Shown: positions 46,268 to 56,244, counted from the first letter of the stretch. The stretch: 64,000 nt of DNA from Taklimakanibacter lacteus (GCA_003576695.1 QOZQ01000009.1:248001-312000); one strand, 5' to 3'. Notes: generated by a model not told the origin, from the sequence alone. Numbers and translations are program-made.

Positions 46268-47629
46268 ATGGCCCGTAAAGTTGCGAAAAAGGCGAAGGCG
46301 TCGAAGGCAAAGGCACCCCGCAAGGCCGCCAGGAAGGCCGCGAAGCCGAAGGCGGCTGGTAGCGGTTTCTTCAAGGCCAATCTCGCCAAGGCCGACCCTG
46401 CCGTCGCCGCCTCGATCAAGCGCGAGCTTGGCCGCCAGCAGCACGAGATCGAGCTCATTGCCTCGGAGAACATCGTCTCGCGCGCCGTCCTCGAAGCGCA
46501 AGGATCGGTCAACACCAACAAATATGCCGAGGGCTATCCGGGGCGGCGCTATTATGGCGGCTGCCAGTATGTCGATGAGGTCGAGACCCTCGCCATCGAG
46601 CGCGCCAAGAAGCTGTTCAATTGCGGTTTCGCCAATGTGCAGCCGCATTCGGGCGCCCAGGCCAACCAGGCGGTCTTCTTCGCCTGCATGCAGCCGGGCG
46701 ATACCTATATGGGCCTGGATCTCCGGGCCGGCGGCCATCTGACCCACGGCGCCCCGGTCAACCAGTCGGGCAAGTGGTTCAACGTGGTGCCCTATCGCGT
46801 GCGTCAGGACGACCAGCGCATCGACTATGATTTCGTCGCCGAGCTGGCGGAGCAGAACAGGCCGAAGCTTATCCTCGCCGGGGGCTCCGCCTATCCGCGC
46901 TTCATCGACTTCGCCAGATTCCGTCAGATCGCAGATTCCGTCGGCGCCGTCTTCATGGTCGACATGGCCCATATTGCGGGCCTTGTTGCCGGCGGCGTGC
47001 ATCCCAATCCCTTGGAGCATGCCCATGTCGTGACGACGACGACCCACAAGACACTGAGGGGCCCGCGCGGCGGCATGGTGCTCACCAATGACGAAGACAT
47101 GGCCAAGAAGATCAATTCTTCGGTCTTCCCGGGCCTGCAGGGCGGGCCCTTGATGCATGTCATCGCCGCCAAGGCGGTGGCCTTCGGCGAGGCGCTGCAG
47201 CCCTCCTTCAAGAAATATGCGGCCCGGGTGGTCGCCAATGCCAAGACGCTGAGCCAGGCGATGATCGACGGCGGCTGCGATATCGTGTCGGGCGGCACCG
47301 ACACCCATCTGATGCTGGTCGACCTGCGCAAGAAGCGGCTCACCGGCAAGGTGGCGGAGACGGCCCTTGGCCGTGCCTGGATCACCTGCAACAAGAACGG
47401 CATCCCCTTTGATCCGGAAAAGCCGATGGTGACCTCAGGGATACGCCTCGGCACACCCGCCGGCACCACCCGCGGCTTCGGGGGCAAGGAATTCAAGGAG
47501 ATCGGGGGGCTGATCACCGAGGTCCTGGACGGGCTTGCGAAGCACGGCGAAGAGGGCAATGCTAAGGTCGAAACGGCGGTCCGCAAGAAGGTCGCCAGGC
47601 TGACCGATAGTTTCCCCATCTATTCCTGA
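46268..47629 (+). CDS. glyA: Serine hydroxymethyltransferase with histone-like N-terminal tail
   Basis: A 453-residue PLP enzyme interconverting serine and glycine with tetrahydrofolate, the main one-carbon source. The PLP lysine is Lys261 in [14 protein letters not shown], and [15 protein letters not shown] and [16 protein letters not shown] are conserved. The first 33 residues ([20 protein letters not shown] then RKAAKPKAA) are a Lys/Ala-rich tail like histone H1 and are absent from ordinary SHMTs of about 420-435 residues. A strong GGAGGGG at the right distance supports this start, so the tail is real. First gene of the glyA-nrdR-rib-nusB group. Confidence 0.95.
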   Translation: MARKVAKKAKASKAKAPRKAARKAAKPKAAGSGFFKANLAKADPAVAASIKRELGRQQHEIELIASENIVSRAVLEAQGSVNTNKYAEGYPGRRYYGGCQYVDEVETLAIERAKKLFNCGFANVQPHSGAQANQAVFFACMQPGDTYMGLDLRAGGHLTHGAPVNQSGKWFNVVPYRVRQDDQRIDYDFVAELAEQNRPKLILAGGSAYPRFIDFARFRQIADSVGAVFMVDMAHIAGLVAGGVHPNPLEHAHVVTTTTHKTLRGPRGGMVLTNDEDMAKKINSSVFPGLQGGPLMHVIAAKAVAFGEALQPSFKKYAARVVANAKTLSQAMIDGGCDIVSGGTDTHLMLVDLRKKRLTGKVAETALGRAWITCNKNGIPFDPEKPMVTSGIRLGTPAGTTRGFGGKEFKEIGGLITEVLDGLAKHGEEGNAKVETAVRKKVARLTDSFPIYS

Positions 47630-47641
47630 TCCCAAGGCTCC

Positions 47642-48121
47642 ATGCGCTGTCCTTTTTGCAACAATGAAGAAACGCAGGTGAAGGACAGCCGTCCGAGCGA
47701 GGACGGGACCGCCATCCGACGCCGCCGCTATTGTCCCGATTGCGGCGGCCGGTTCACCACTTTCGAGCGCGTGCAGTTGCGCGAGCTCACCGTCGTCAAG
47801 CGTTCCGGCCGCAGGGTGCCTTTCGACCGCGACAAGCTGATGCGCTCGGTGCAGATCGCGCTGCGCAAGCGGCCGGTGGACCCCGAGCGTGTCGAACGCA
47901 TGGTGTCGGGAATAGTGCGCCGGCTCGAAAGCCTGGGCGAAAGCGACATCAAGTCGGAGACCGTCGGCAAGCTCATCATGGAGGCGCTCAAGGTCCTCGA
48001 CGATGTCGCCTATGTGCGCTTCGCTTCGGTCTACAAGAACTTCCGCGAGGCCAAGGATTTCGAGGAGCTGCTGGGCGAGCTGACCGGCGAGGAGGGCGAG
48101 CCAAGCCCGAAGCGCGACTGA
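47642..48121 (+). CDS. nrdR: Transcriptional repressor NrdR
   Basis: A 159-residue repressor of ribonucleotide reductase genes. A zinc ribbon uses Cys3, Cys6, Cys31 and Cys34, and an ATP-cone domain follows ([20 protein letters not shown]) that senses dATP/ATP. Normal length. Starts 12 bases after glyA, the common order in alphaproteobacteria. Confidence 0.96.
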   Translation: MRCPFCNNEETQVKDSRPSEDGTAIRRRRYCPDCGGRFTTFERVQLRELTVVKRSGRRVPFDRDKLMRSVQIALRKRPVDPERVERMVSGIVRRLESLGESDIKSETVGKLIMEALKVLDDVAYVRFASVYKNFREAKDFEELLGELTGEEGEPSPKRD

Positions 48122-48123
48122 TC

Positions 48124-48582
48124 ATGTCGCGGCCAGTCGAGTTTCGCCGTGCCGGCGCCGCTGATGCGGCGCGCGTGCGTGACCTGACCCGCAAGGCCTA
48201 TATGAAATGGTGCGCCGTCATCGGCCGCGAGCCCCTGCCGATGACCGCCGATTACGACCACGCCGTGCGCCATCATGTGATCGATCTGGCCTTTGTCGGT
48301 GGCGAGCTTGTCGGTCTCATCGAGATGATCCCGCGCGATAACGATCTTCTGATCGAGAATGTCTGCGTCGATCCGGACCGGCAGGGCGGTGGCCTCGGCC
48401 GGATGCTCGTCGCCCATGCCGAGGAAGAGACCCGCAAGCGCGGATATGGGATGGTCCGGCTCTATACAAACAAGGCCTTTGCCGCCAATCTCGGATTCTA
48501 TGAAAGCCAGGGCTACGAGGTCGAGCGTGAGGAGCCGTTCAAGGGCGGCACGACCGTATACTTCCGCAAATCGCTAGGATGA
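48124..48582 (+). CDS. GNAT-family N-acetyltransferase
   Basis: A 152-residue single-domain GNAT protein. The acetyl-CoA pyrophosphate loop is DRQGGGLGRMLV, followed by the helix AHAEEETRKRG and the C-terminal FYESQGYEVERE, all typical. It lies 2 bases after nrdR and overlaps ribD by 4 bases (ATGA), so it is translated with the riboflavin genes. The acceptor substrate is unknown. Confidence 0.9.
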   Translation: MSRPVEFRRAGAADAARVRDLTRKAYMKWCAVIGREPLPMTADYDHAVRHHVIDLAFVGGELVGLIEMIPRDNDLLIENVCVDPDRQGGGLGRMLVAHAEEETRKRGYGMVRLYTNKAFAANLGFYESQGYEVEREEPFKGGTTVYFRKSLG

Positions 48583-49649
48583 CCGGCGACATTGCCTTCA
48601 TGACGCTCGCCGCACGGCTTGGCCATCGTGCTTTGGGCACGACGGCGGAGAACCCTCCCGTCGGCTGCGTCATCGTGAGGCAAGGCGTCATTGTCGGCCT
48701 CGGCTGGACCCGGGCGGGTGGCCGCCCCCATGCGGAAACCGAGGCGCTGAAGATGGCGGGAGACGCCGCCAGGGGGGCCACCGCCTATGTGACGCTCGAG
48801 CCCTGCGCCCATCACGGCCGTACTCCGCCTTGCGCCGAGGCGCTGGTCGCTGTCGGTATTGCCCGGGTAGTCGCGGCGGTGGAGGATCCGGATCCGCGTG
48901 TCTCGGGTGGCGGTTTTGCCATCCTGAAGCGGGCTGGAATTCCTGTCGAGGTCGGCCTCGGCCGGGATGAGGCGTGGCCGGACTTGGCCGGCTTCCTGAC
49001 TCGGATTGCCAGGAAACGCCCCTATGTCATTCTAAAGATTGCGCTTTCCGCCGACGGCAAGATCGCCGAGGCGCCCGGCCGGGAGACCGCGATCACCGGA
49101 CCTCAGGTCAAGGCGCGGACCCATCTGATGCGTGCCCAGGCGGATGCGATTTTGGTGGGCCTCGGGACCGTGCTTGCCGACGATCCTGATCTGACCTGCC
49201 GTCTGCCGGGCCTGGAAAGCCGCTCGCCGGTCCGCGTGGTGGCCGATTCGAAGCTCGGCATTCCCCGGACCTCGAACCTCGTCCGGACGGCTGGGAAAGT
49301 GCCGGTGTGGCTGCTGTCGGTGGCGGACGGCGCAGTCGGCCCCGGTGTCGAGGTTTTGCAGTGCAAAGCCAATCCCCGTGGTCAGGTCGACCTCGCCGAT
49401 GCGCTGGGCCGGCTTGCCGGCCGGGGAATCAACCGGGTCCTGGTCGAAGGGGGGGCGCATCTGGCCCGCAGCCTGATCACGGCGGGCCTTGTGGACGAAC
49501 TGGCGCTCTTCCGGGCGCCCCGCGCCATTGGACCCCAGGGAATTGACGGTTTCGCCGGATTGCCCCTCGCGGACGTCATGGCAGGCTTCCGGAAGGCAGG
49601 GGAGGAAGGGCTTGGGGATGACGTCCTGAGCGTCTATGTACGCGCCTGA
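48579..49649 (+). CDS. ribD: Bifunctional riboflavin deaminase/reductase
   Basis: A 356-residue enzyme doing two steps of riboflavin synthesis: deamination of the diaminohydroxyphosphoribosylaminopyrimidine and reduction of the ribosyl ring. The zinc deaminase site is His51-Ala-Glu53 with Cys76 and Cys85 (PCAHHGRTPPC). The reductase domain begins near PYVILKIALSADGKIAEAPG and ends with a NADPH loop VLVEGGAHLARSL. Coupled to the GNAT gene by ATGA. Confidence 0.96.
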   Translation: MTGDIAFMTLAARLGHRALGTTAENPPVGCVIVRQGVIVGLGWTRAGGRPHAETEALKMAGDAARGATAYVTLEPCAHHGRTPPCAEALVAVGIARVVAAVEDPDPRVSGGGFAILKRAGIPVEVGLGRDEAWPDLAGFLTRIARKRPYVILKIALSADGKIAEAPGRETAITGPQVKARTHLMRAQADAILVGLGTVLADDPDLTCRLPGLESRSPVRVVADSKLGIPRTSNLVRTAGKVPVWLLSVADGAVGPGVEVLQCKANPRGQVDLADALGRLAGRGINRVLVEGGAHLARSLITAGLVDELALFRAPRAIGPQGIDGFAGLPLADVMAGFRKAGEEGLGDDVLSVYVRA

Positions 49650-49672
49650 CCCCTGTTGCCTGAGAAAGCCCG

Positions 49673-50278
49673 ATGTTCACCGGAATTGTCACCGATATCG
49701 GCGAGGTCATCGCCGTCGAGAAGCGTGGCGACACCCGCCTCACCATCGCCACCGCCTATGATCCCGACGGCATCGCCATTGGCGCCTCGATCGCCTGTTC
49801 CGGCTGCTGCCTGACGGCCGTCGAAACCGGCCGGCTGCAGGACGGGCGCGGCTTCTTCGCGGTCGATGCTTCCGCCGAAACGCTGGCCCGCACCACGCTC
49901 GGCGGCTGGAAAGTTGGCACGCGGATCAATCTCGAGCGCCCGCTCAAAATGGGCGATGAGCTCGGCGGCCATGTCGTGTCAGGCCATGTCGATGATGTGG
50001 GCGAGATTGTCGCCGTCGAGCCGGAAGGCGATTCCCTGCGTTTCCGTTTCCGGGTGTCGTCCGAAATATCGCGCCTCATCGCGCCCAAGGGCTCGGTCGC
50101 GCTCGATGGTACCTCACTCACCGTCAACGAGGTCGAAGGCCGCGAATTCGGCGTCAACATCATTCCCCATACGCAGGCCGTGACCACCTGGGGCAAGGCA
50201 AAGTCGGGCGACCGGGTCAATGTTGAAATCGACATGCTGGCGCGCTATGTCGCCCGTCTTGCGGAGACCAGATTGTGA
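49673..50278 (+). CDS. ribE: Riboflavin synthase, alpha subunit
   Basis: A 201-residue enzyme that dismutates 6,7-dimethyl-8-ribityllumazine into riboflavin. Two beta-barrel repeats are visible, starting with [12 protein letters not shown] and with [20 protein letters not shown]; each has a lumazine-binding [10 protein letters not shown] / [11 protein letters not shown] strand. Overlaps ribH by 4 bases (GTGA). Confidence 0.96.
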   Translation: MFTGIVTDIGEVIAVEKRGDTRLTIATAYDPDGIAIGASIACSGCCLTAVETGRLQDGRGFFAVDASAETLARTTLGGWKVGTRINLERPLKMGDELGGHVVSGHVDDVGEIVAVEPEGDSLRFRFRVSSEISRLIAPKGSVALDGTSLTVNEVEGREFGVNIIPHTQAVTTWGKAKSGDRVNVEIDMLARYVARLAETRL

Positions 50279-50754
50279 AGATCGACAAGGCCGCGTCAGC
50301 GGCGATCAAGACCAGGGCGCATATCCTCATCCTCGAGGCGCGCTTCTATGCCGAGTTGTGCGATGAGCTTGCCAGGGGCGCTATTGCCGCGATCGAGCGG
50401 GCAGGGGCCACATGGGAGCGCCAGGCGGTGCCGGGCGCGCTCGAGATTCCGGGTGCGATCGCTGCCGCCGGCAAGGTGAAACGCTTCGACGGCTATGTGG
50501 CGCTGGGCTGCGTGCTGCGCGGCGAGACGACCCACTATGACATCGTCGCCAATGAATCGGCCCGCGGCATCATGGACCTGACCATGACGGGCTTCGCCAT
50601 CGGCAATGGCATCCTGACCTGCGAGAACGAGGCGCAGGCCTGGGCCAGGGCGCGGGTGTCGGAGATGGACAAGGGTGCGGGAGCTGCCGATGCGGCGCTC
50701 GCCATGATCCGCTTCAAGCGCGACATCGTCAAAAAGCGGCGAGGCAGATCTTGA
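50275..50754 (+). CDS. ribH: 6,7-dimethyl-8-ribityllumazine synthase
   Basis: A 159-residue enzyme forming lumazine from the pyrimidine diamine and dihydroxybutanone phosphate; it assembles as pentamers or capsids. Motifs [25 protein letters not shown] (active His in THYD) and [11 protein letters not shown] are present. The start is a GTG overlapping the ribE stop. Its stop overlaps the nusB start. Confidence 0.96.
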   Translation: MKIDKAASAAIKTRAHILILEARFYAELCDELARGAIAAIERAGATWERQAVPGALEIPGAIAAAGKVKRFDGYVALGCVLRGETTHYDIVANESARGIMDLTMTGFAIGNGILTCENEAQAWARARVSEMDKGAGAADAALAMIRFKRDIVKKRRGRS

Positions 50755-51218
50755 GCACGCCGCGCCGCAAGCCGCCTGTTGCGCGTTCCGCCGCGCGTCT
50801 CGGCGCCGTCCAGGCCCTCTACCAGATGGATCTGGCGGGAACCGATGTCGGCGAGGTGCTGGCGCAATTCTCCTCGCGCGCTTCCGGCGATGCCTTCGAG
50901 GATGGGCAATGCGGCCCGGCCGATTTTCCGTTCCTGAAGGAAGTCGTCGACGGCGTGGTGCGCGAGCAGCGCACCATCGATCCGGTTCTCAACCGGCTGC
51001 TTGATACGGGCTGGCCTCTGGCGAGGCTCGATGCCACCTTGCGCGCCATCCTGCGCGCCGCGGCCTACGAGATCATGTTCATGGAGAATGTGCCGTCCCG
51101 CGTCGCCATCACGGAATATCTCGACGTGGCCCATGCCTTCTTCGACGAGCAGGAGCCGAAGCTGCTGAACGGCGTGCTCAACACATTGGCACGCCAGCGC
51201 CGCCCCGATGAATTCTGA
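50751..51218 (+). CDS. nusB: Transcription antitermination protein NusB
   Basis: A 155-residue helical RNA-binding protein that with NusE/S10 binds boxA of rRNA leaders to prevent termination. [20 protein letters not shown] and the C-terminal [21 protein letters not shown] are family hallmarks. The start is a TTG at 50751 overlapping the ribH stop (TTGA); the next ATG would delete the conserved first helix. The ribH-nusB order is common across bacteria. Confidence 0.93.
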   Translation: MSTPRRKPPVARSAARLGAVQALYQMDLAGTDVGEVLAQFSSRASGDAFEDGQCGPADFPFLKEVVDGVVREQRTIDPVLNRLLDTGWPLARLDATLRAILRAAAYEIMFMENVPSRVAITEYLDVAHAFFDEQEPKLLNGVLNTLARQRRPDEF

Positions 51219-51224
51219 TCCGTG

Positions 51225-51241
51225 ATTGTCAGGGTGACAAT
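51225..51241. promoter_or_regulatory. Perfect palindrome upstream of the MFS gene
   Basis: ATTGTCA-GGG-TGACAAT lies 7 bases after nusB and 109 bases before the MFS start. The size and symmetry suit an operator for a dimeric repressor, but a regulator gene is not adjacent. Confidence 0.35.
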
Positions 51242-51349
51242 TCCGATCGGGCATCGATCATGCCTGACTTGTATATTGTGCATGGTCTATTTCGACGACG
51301 CATCCTTGTCGCGGCCTCTGGTTCGTGCCACAGGCAGGGGCGAGGGCCC

Positions 51350-52555
51350 ATGAGCACAGCCGAGATAACCGTCGGGTTTGACGACCTGCGCGCCAGGCGC
51401 AATGCCATTGTGCTGGCGATCGGCCAGGCGCTCTATGGCTCGGCCACTGTCATCATGTTCACGACCGCCGGCCTGATCGGCGTGCAGATCGCGCCGTCGA
51501 AGGCCTGGGCGACATTGCCGATATCGGCCTTCGTCATCGGCACCGCGCTCTCGACCATTCCCGCCGCCATGCTGATGAAGCGCATCGGCCGCAGGCCGGG
51601 CTTCATGCTGGGGGCGCTTGCCGGAACCATCGGCGCGCTGATCGGCCTCTACGCCATTTATGCGCGTGAGTTTCCGCTCTTCATCCTGGCGACGGTGCTG
51701 CAGGGCGTCTACCAGGCCTTCGCCCAGCATTCGCGTTTCGCCGCCGCCGACATGGCGAGCCCGTCCTTCCGGCCCAAGGCGATTTCCTGGGTGATGACCG
51801 GAGGCGTGGCGGCCGGCCTCATCGGCACGTCGCTGGTGATGTTCACCACCGATCTTCTGGCGCCCGTGACCTTCGCCGGCTGCTATGCGGCGATGATCGT
51901 CATCTGCACCCTGGCGATCGGCGTCATGGGTTTCGTCGATATTCCACACAAGGAGGAAACCGCCGCCTTGGGCGTGACGCGCCCCTTGGCGGAGATTCTC
52001 AAGCAGCCGCGCCTGATCGTGGCGGTGATTGCCGCCACCTTGAGCTATGGCATGATGAACCTGGTGATGACGGCGGCGCCCATCGCCATGCTCGATTGTG
52101 GTTTCACCACGGCGAATGCCGCCTGGGTGATTCAGTGGCATGTCTTTGCGATGTTCGTGCCGAGCTTCTTCACCGGCCAGATCATTTCCCGTTTCGGCGC
52201 CGAGAAAGTCTGCGCCACCGGCCTGCTGCTTCTGGGCTGCGCGGCGCTTGTCGGGCTTCATGGGATCAGCTTCGGTCACTTCGCGGTTACCCTCATCCTG
52301 CTCGGCCTCGGCTGGAACTTCGGTTTCATCGGCGGCACCACGCTTCTGACCGAATGCTATCGCCCCGCCGAGCGCGAGAAGGTTCAGGGCCTCAATGACT
52401 TCGCCGTCTTCGGCACCGTTGCGCTGGCATCGCTGACCTCGGGCAAGCTGCTCGACTGGTTCGGCTGGGCGAGCGTCAACATCGCGATCTTCCCGACCGT
52501 CGCCTTGGCGCTGAGCCTGATCCTCTGGGTTATGCTGCGGCGGCGAAGCGTGTAG
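51350..52555 (+). CDS. Major facilitator superfamily transporter
   Basis: A 401-residue inner-membrane protein with 12 helices in two halves. The MFS loop-2 motif is recognisable as LMKRIGRRPGFMLGALAG, and a weaker copy follows in the second half (ISRFGAEKVCATGLLLLG). Short and lacking a large central loop, it resembles small-molecule efflux or metabolite transporters. The ATG at 51350 (MSTAEI) is preferred to a longer frame from 51260 that would add 30 hydrophilic residues. Substrate unknown. Confidence 0.88.
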   Translation: MSTAEITVGFDDLRARRNAIVLAIGQALYGSATVIMFTTAGLIGVQIAPSKAWATLPISAFVIGTALSTIPAAMLMKRIGRRPGFMLGALAGTIGALIGLYAIYAREFPLFILATVLQGVYQAFAQHSRFAAADMASPSFRPKAISWVMTGGVAAGLIGTSLVMFTTDLLAPVTFAGCYAAMIVICTLAIGVMGFVDIPHKEETAALGVTRPLAEILKQPRLIVAVIAATLSYGMMNLVMTAAPIAMLDCGFTTANAAWVIQWHVFAMFVPSFFTGQIISRFGAEKVCATGLLLLGCAALVGLHGISFGHFAVTLILLGLGWNFGFIGGTTLLTECYRPAEREKVQGLNDFAVFGTVALASLTSGKLLDWFGWASVNIAIFPTVALALSLILWVMLRRRSV

Positions 52556-52689
52556 CCTGCCGAATGTGAGACGGCTGGCGCGGATCAGCTACAAATTCAG
52601 CCGATAGGCGCAGTTCCGTCCGCCGCGGTCGGTTCATCTGCCATTCAGCTTGCCCGGAGCATGATCCCGCCTGAGCTTGCGAGATTCCC

Positions 52690-54438
52690 ATGACCGAACA
52701 TGTGCTGGGCAGGGTGCCAACCCGGTGGGATATGGCCCTGTTCGAACTGAAGGCTTCAGCTTTCAGGCTGAAACGTTCCGTGTACGAAGCGTGCGTGTCG
52801 CAAGGCGTGAGGCGCCATGGCAAGGCTGGAACACTGGCCGGCGCCGGAGTGCTGGCGCGGGTTTCATCGCCGCTTTGGCCGCCCTTGCAGGGTGCGAAGG
52901 AGCGCGCGCTCACCGCCGGCAAGATCCACAATTTGCGCTGTGCGCTGCGTCATCTCGATGGCATCGAGGTCGAGGCGGGCAGCCTGTTCAGCTTCTGGCG
53001 CCAGATCGGGCGCGCGACCCGGGCAAGGGGCTTCGTCAGAGGCCGCGAATTGCGCGAGGGTTGCCTCATCGCCAATGTCGGTGGCGGTCTCTGCCAGCTT
53101 TCCAATGCCCTTTATGAGGCTGCCGTCGGCGCCGGCTTCGAGATCGTCGAGCGCCACGCCCATAGCCGCATTGTGTCGGGATCGCGTGCCGTCGCTGGGC
53201 GTGATGCGACGGTGTTCTGGAATTATGTCGATCTGCGCTTCCGCTCAGCCAGGGCATTCCGCATCGAAGCGGTGATGCGACAGGGCATGCTCGAGATCGT
53301 CCTGCGCGGCGAGGCGGCGTCCGGTCTGCGCAAGGAGACGGATCTGCGTGAGGAGGAGCGCCTCGCCGCCAATGATTGCAACAGCTGCGGCGAGACGGAA
53401 TGCCGCCGCAACGATCCGGACAAGCCCGAGCGGCTCGGCGATGAAGGCCCGACCGCCTGGCTGGTCGATGCCTGCTGGCCCGAATTTTCGATTTTCTTCG
53501 CCGCGACCGCGCGCACCGAGGACACGCTGTTCGTGCCCCAGCGCCTGCGCCAGTCGCCGCGACATGCCTGGCCGCAGCATGTCGTGGCCGAGGAGACCTG
53601 CGCCACGCTCGTAGCGCTGCGCCGGGCTCTGGGCCTGCGCCACGCGCCGCGGCAGGGCAGGGCGCTGCAGGACATGCTGTTGCGCTATGACGAGATGCTG
53701 GCCGGCCGCTATGCGCGCAAGCTTTCTCATCTTCACACCCACCTGGTGATCTCGCAGAATCTCCTGCCGCATCTTTGGCGCACGGGCGAACTGGCGGGGC
53801 GCAGCTTCGATGTGCTGATGGTCCGCCACCCGATGGCGGAGCTCGAGGCCAAGCTCGATCGGGCCAAGCTTCACTACCCGCAGAGCCCCACGCTTGCGGA
53901 TTTCCGCGCGCCCGATGTGGTCGTTGCGGCCGAGGCGGAAGCGCTTGCCGTCGCCCGCACGCTCCTGACGCCGCATAGTGGCGTTGCCGCGGCCGATCCT
54001 TCCCGCACCAGACGGCTCGACTGGATCATGCCGGCGGCCCGCGGGCACATCGCCAGCGGCGGCAAGGCCATCCTGTTTCCGGCATCCGCTTTGGCGCGCA
54101 AGGGAGCTTACGCCTTGCGCGACGCTGTGCGCGGTCTCGATCTCGAGATGGTCGTCGCCGGCAAGGCGCAGGAGCAGGACAGCGATTTCTGGGGCGACAT
54201 CAGAGCCCGCGGGCTCGAGGGCGCTGATTGGCCGGACGAGATTGCGGCCGTCGTCCTGCCGGCGATCGTGGAGCATGAACCCCGAGCGCTGCTTAAGGCG
54301 CTGGCCCATGGCCTGCCGGTCATCGCGACGGAAGAATGTGGCCTTGGCACCATGGACGGTCTCACCCTCGTGCCGGCCTATGACCCGGATGCGCTACGTC
54401 AGCAGCTGCGCGCGGTTACGAAGGGTCAGTTTGCCTGA
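52690..54438 (+). CDS. VanW-family domain fused to a glycosyltransferase-like domain
   Basis: A 582-residue protein with three parts. Residues 70-205 are a VanW domain (AGSLFSFWRQIG, LIANVGGGLCQLSNALYEAA, ERHAHSR), known from vancomycin-resistance clusters but of unproven activity. Residues 230-238 hold a short cysteine cluster, CNSCGETEC, that may bind metal. Residues 255-575 resemble a GT-B glycosyltransferase C-terminal half: ILFPASALARKGAYALR and EHEPRALLKALAHGLPVIAT are the usual donor-binding features. No signal peptide or membrane helix. An envelope glycan role is plausible but inferred. Confidence 0.78.
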   Translation: MTEHVLGRVPTRWDMALFELKASAFRLKRSVYEACVSQGVRRHGKAGTLAGAGVLARVSSPLWPPLQGAKERALTAGKIHNLRCALRHLDGIEVEAGSLFSFWRQIGRATRARGFVRGRELREGCLIANVGGGLCQLSNALYEAAVGAGFEIVERHAHSRIVSGSRAVAGRDATVFWNYVDLRFRSARAFRIEAVMRQGMLEIVLRGEAASGLRKETDLREEERLAANDCNSCGETECRRNDPDKPERLGDEGPTAWLVDACWPEFSIFFAATARTEDTLFVPQRLRQSPRHAWPQHVVAEETCATLVALRRALGLRHAPRQGRALQDMLLRYDEMLAGRYARKLSHLHTHLVISQNLLPHLWRTGELAGRSFDVLMVRHPMAELEAKLDRAKLHYPQSPTLADFRAPDVVVAAEAEALAVARTLLTPHSGVAAADPSRTRRLDWIMPAARGHIASGGKAILFPASALARKGAYALRDAVRGLDLEMVVAGKAQEQDSDFWGDIRARGLEGADWPDEIAAVVLPAIVEHEPRALLKALAHGLPVIATEECGLGTMDGLTLVPAYDPDALRQQLRAVTKGQFA

Positions 54439-54494
54439 TCGACATCTTCCGGTCATATGGCGTCCGCAGATCGGGATATGACAAGGAGGGCGCC

Positions 54495-55166
54495 GTGACT
54501 CAGGACATTTGGACCACCGTCGACAATTATGTGAGCGAGATGCTCGTCTCCCCCGACAAGGCGCTGGATGCGGCGCTGGAAGCGAGCAGCGATGCGGGCC
54601 TGCCCGAGATCGCGGTGGCGCCCAATCAGGGCAAGTTCCTGATGCTGCTGGCGCGTTCGATCAATGCCCGCAATATCCTCGAGATCGGCACGCTCGGCGG
54701 CTACAGCACCATCTGGCTCGCCCGCGCGCTGCCCGAGGGTGGCCGCGTGGTGACGCTGGAGGCGGTGGCGCGCCATGCCGAGGTGGCGCGCGCCAATTTC
54801 AAGCGCGCCGGCCTCGCCGATGTGATCGATGTCAGGCTCGGCAAGGCGCTCGACACCTTGCCCAGGCTCGCCGCCGAGAAGCCCGATCCCTTCGATTTCA
54901 TCTTCATCGATGCGGACAAGGAGAATATCCCGGACTACTTCACCTGGTCGCTGAAGCTGGCGCGCCCGGGCAGCATGATCATCGTCGACAATGTCATTCG
55001 TGACGGCGAGGTCATCAATGCCAGGAGCAAGGACCCGAGCGTCAGGGGTGTGCGCCGGTTCAACGAGATGCTGAAGGACGAGAAGCGTGTCAGCGCCACC
55101 TCGATCCAGACGGTCGGGGTCAAGGGCTATGACGGCTTCACGCTGGCGCTGGTGGACAAGGTGTAG
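54495..55166 (+). CDS. SAM-dependent O-methyltransferase (CCoAOMT/COMT-like)
   Basis: A 223-residue class I methyltransferase. The SAM loop is ILEIGTLGGYSTIWLARAL, the acidic cofactor residue is in VVTLEAV, and the metal-binding aspartates lie in FIDADKENIPDYF and VDNVIRDGEV, the pattern of divalent-metal catechol O-methyltransferases. The start is a GTG at 54495 following AAGGAGGG. It probably methylates a catechol or similar small molecule. Confidence 0.9.
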   Translation: MTQDIWTTVDNYVSEMLVSPDKALDAALEASSDAGLPEIAVAPNQGKFLMLLARSINARNILEIGTLGGYSTIWLARALPEGGRVVTLEAVARHAEVARANFKRAGLADVIDVRLGKALDTLPRLAAEKPDPFDFIFIDADKENIPDYFTWSLKLARPGSMIIVDNVIRDGEVINARSKDPSVRGVRRFNEMLKDEKRVSATSIQTVGVKGYDGFTLALVDKV

Positions 55167-55248
55167 TTGAGCCGGTCACTTCCCGGGTTGACCTGGCGAA
55201 AATGTCAAGGCATCGTGGCCGTATCTCGCTTGGTTGCAGGGGGCGCAA

Positions 55249-56244
55249 ATGCGGATAGCTCTGGGAGTGGTAGCGGGTCTGGTCCTGGCAGCTGTTCAGG
55301 CCCAGCAGGCCGCAGCGGAAATCGGCAAGGCAAGCGCTGCTCCGGGCGAATGGTGGCTCGGCTTCAATATTGGCGCAGCCGCGACCTGGGGGCCGGAACA
55401 CCAGGCATATCTGGAAGTGACCCAGTCTGATCCGAACCCGGTCGATTTCGACGATGGCTTTGTGTTTGGCGGCGGTGTTGAGCTCGGCTACTCGCTTCGA
55501 GACCCGGCGTTGTTTGATCGCGTCGAGCTCAATCTTGATTTGTCAACCTTGTCTCGCGGAGAAAGCGAAACGGGATTGAATTCAGTGGGACTTGCAATGA
55601 GCGATGGCACCTCCGGGAGGTTTTCATCGGTGAGTGACCCCGGGGCGGTGGACGTTACCGCCGATGAGGATGGATTCGACGTCGAGACGCGCGTGGCTTT
55701 CAAGCGCACGCTGGTTGAGGAGGCGTCACATACCATCGTCGGAAGTCTGGAGCCATTCTTCAGGTATCAGGACACCAGCAGTGACGTCGAGGCTCACATC
55801 GACATTCCTGATCTCGTGGTTGCCACACATGCGCGCCAGGATGACGTCGAAGCCTCGTATTTTGGGATTCAGGCAGCTGCGGAGTTTGAACGCCCGATGT
55901 CGGAAACGATGAGCCTGGTCGGGCGCGCATCGGCCGGCATCTACTATGTGGATTCAGATATCAGGTCGAGGCATGAGGTGCTGGTGAATCAAGACCCGCC
56001 CGACAGCTTCACGGTCGAAGATGGCGCCGATGCCATTGGCGGTCGCTTTGGCGGGGCGCTCGGGGTAAAGGTGCCGCTATTCTACTCAGGCGCAAGCTTC
56101 ACACTTGTCGCGACCGCCGATTATCTTACCGACGTGGCAACGATCGACCATATTGATGGCACGACTCTTGATAGGACCAGGGCCGGTTTTGATGATCGCT
56201 TCGATATTGGCGGCAGGGCTGGGCTGGTATTTCCGCTGCGGTAG
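55249..56244 (+). CDS. Outer-membrane beta-barrel protein of unknown function
   Basis: A 331-residue exported protein: a signal sequence (residues 1-24, VVAGLVLAAVQAQQAAA) then alternating short strands and acidic loops, e.g. FVFGGGVELGYSLRD, FGIQAAAEFERPM and FDIGGRAGLVFPLR at the end. It lacks a terminal Phe but has the look of a 12-14-strand barrel. Codon use is slightly less GC-rich than in the neighbours. The ATG at 55249 follows AGGGGG; a TTG at 55234 is unlikely. Confidence 0.7.
   Translation: MRIALGVVAGLVLAAVQAQQAAAEIGKASAAPGEWWLGFNIGAAATWGPEHQAYLEVTQSDPNPVDFDDGFVFGGGVELGYSLRDPALFDRVELNLDLSTLSRGESETGLNSVGLAMSDGTSGRFSSVSDPGAVDVTADEDGFDVETRVAFKRTLVEEASHTIVGSLEPFFRYQDTSSDVEAHIDIPDLVVATHARQDDVEASYFGIQAAAEFERPMSETMSLVGRASAGIYYVDSDIRSRHEVLVNQDPPDSFTVEDGADAIGGRFGGALGVKVPLFYSGASFTLVATADYLTDVATIDHIDGTTLDRTRAGFDDRFDIGGRAGLVFPLR

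Noticed and set aside
46152-46742. Plus-strand frame bridging the epimerase and glyA
   Set aside because: It overlaps the first part of glyA in another frame, and its product is Arg/Pro/Ser-rich without any family signature.
48560-49700. FMN riboswitch for the riboflavin genes
   Set aside because: ribD is coupled to the upstream GNAT gene and ribE starts after a 23-base gap, so there is no room for an FMN element.
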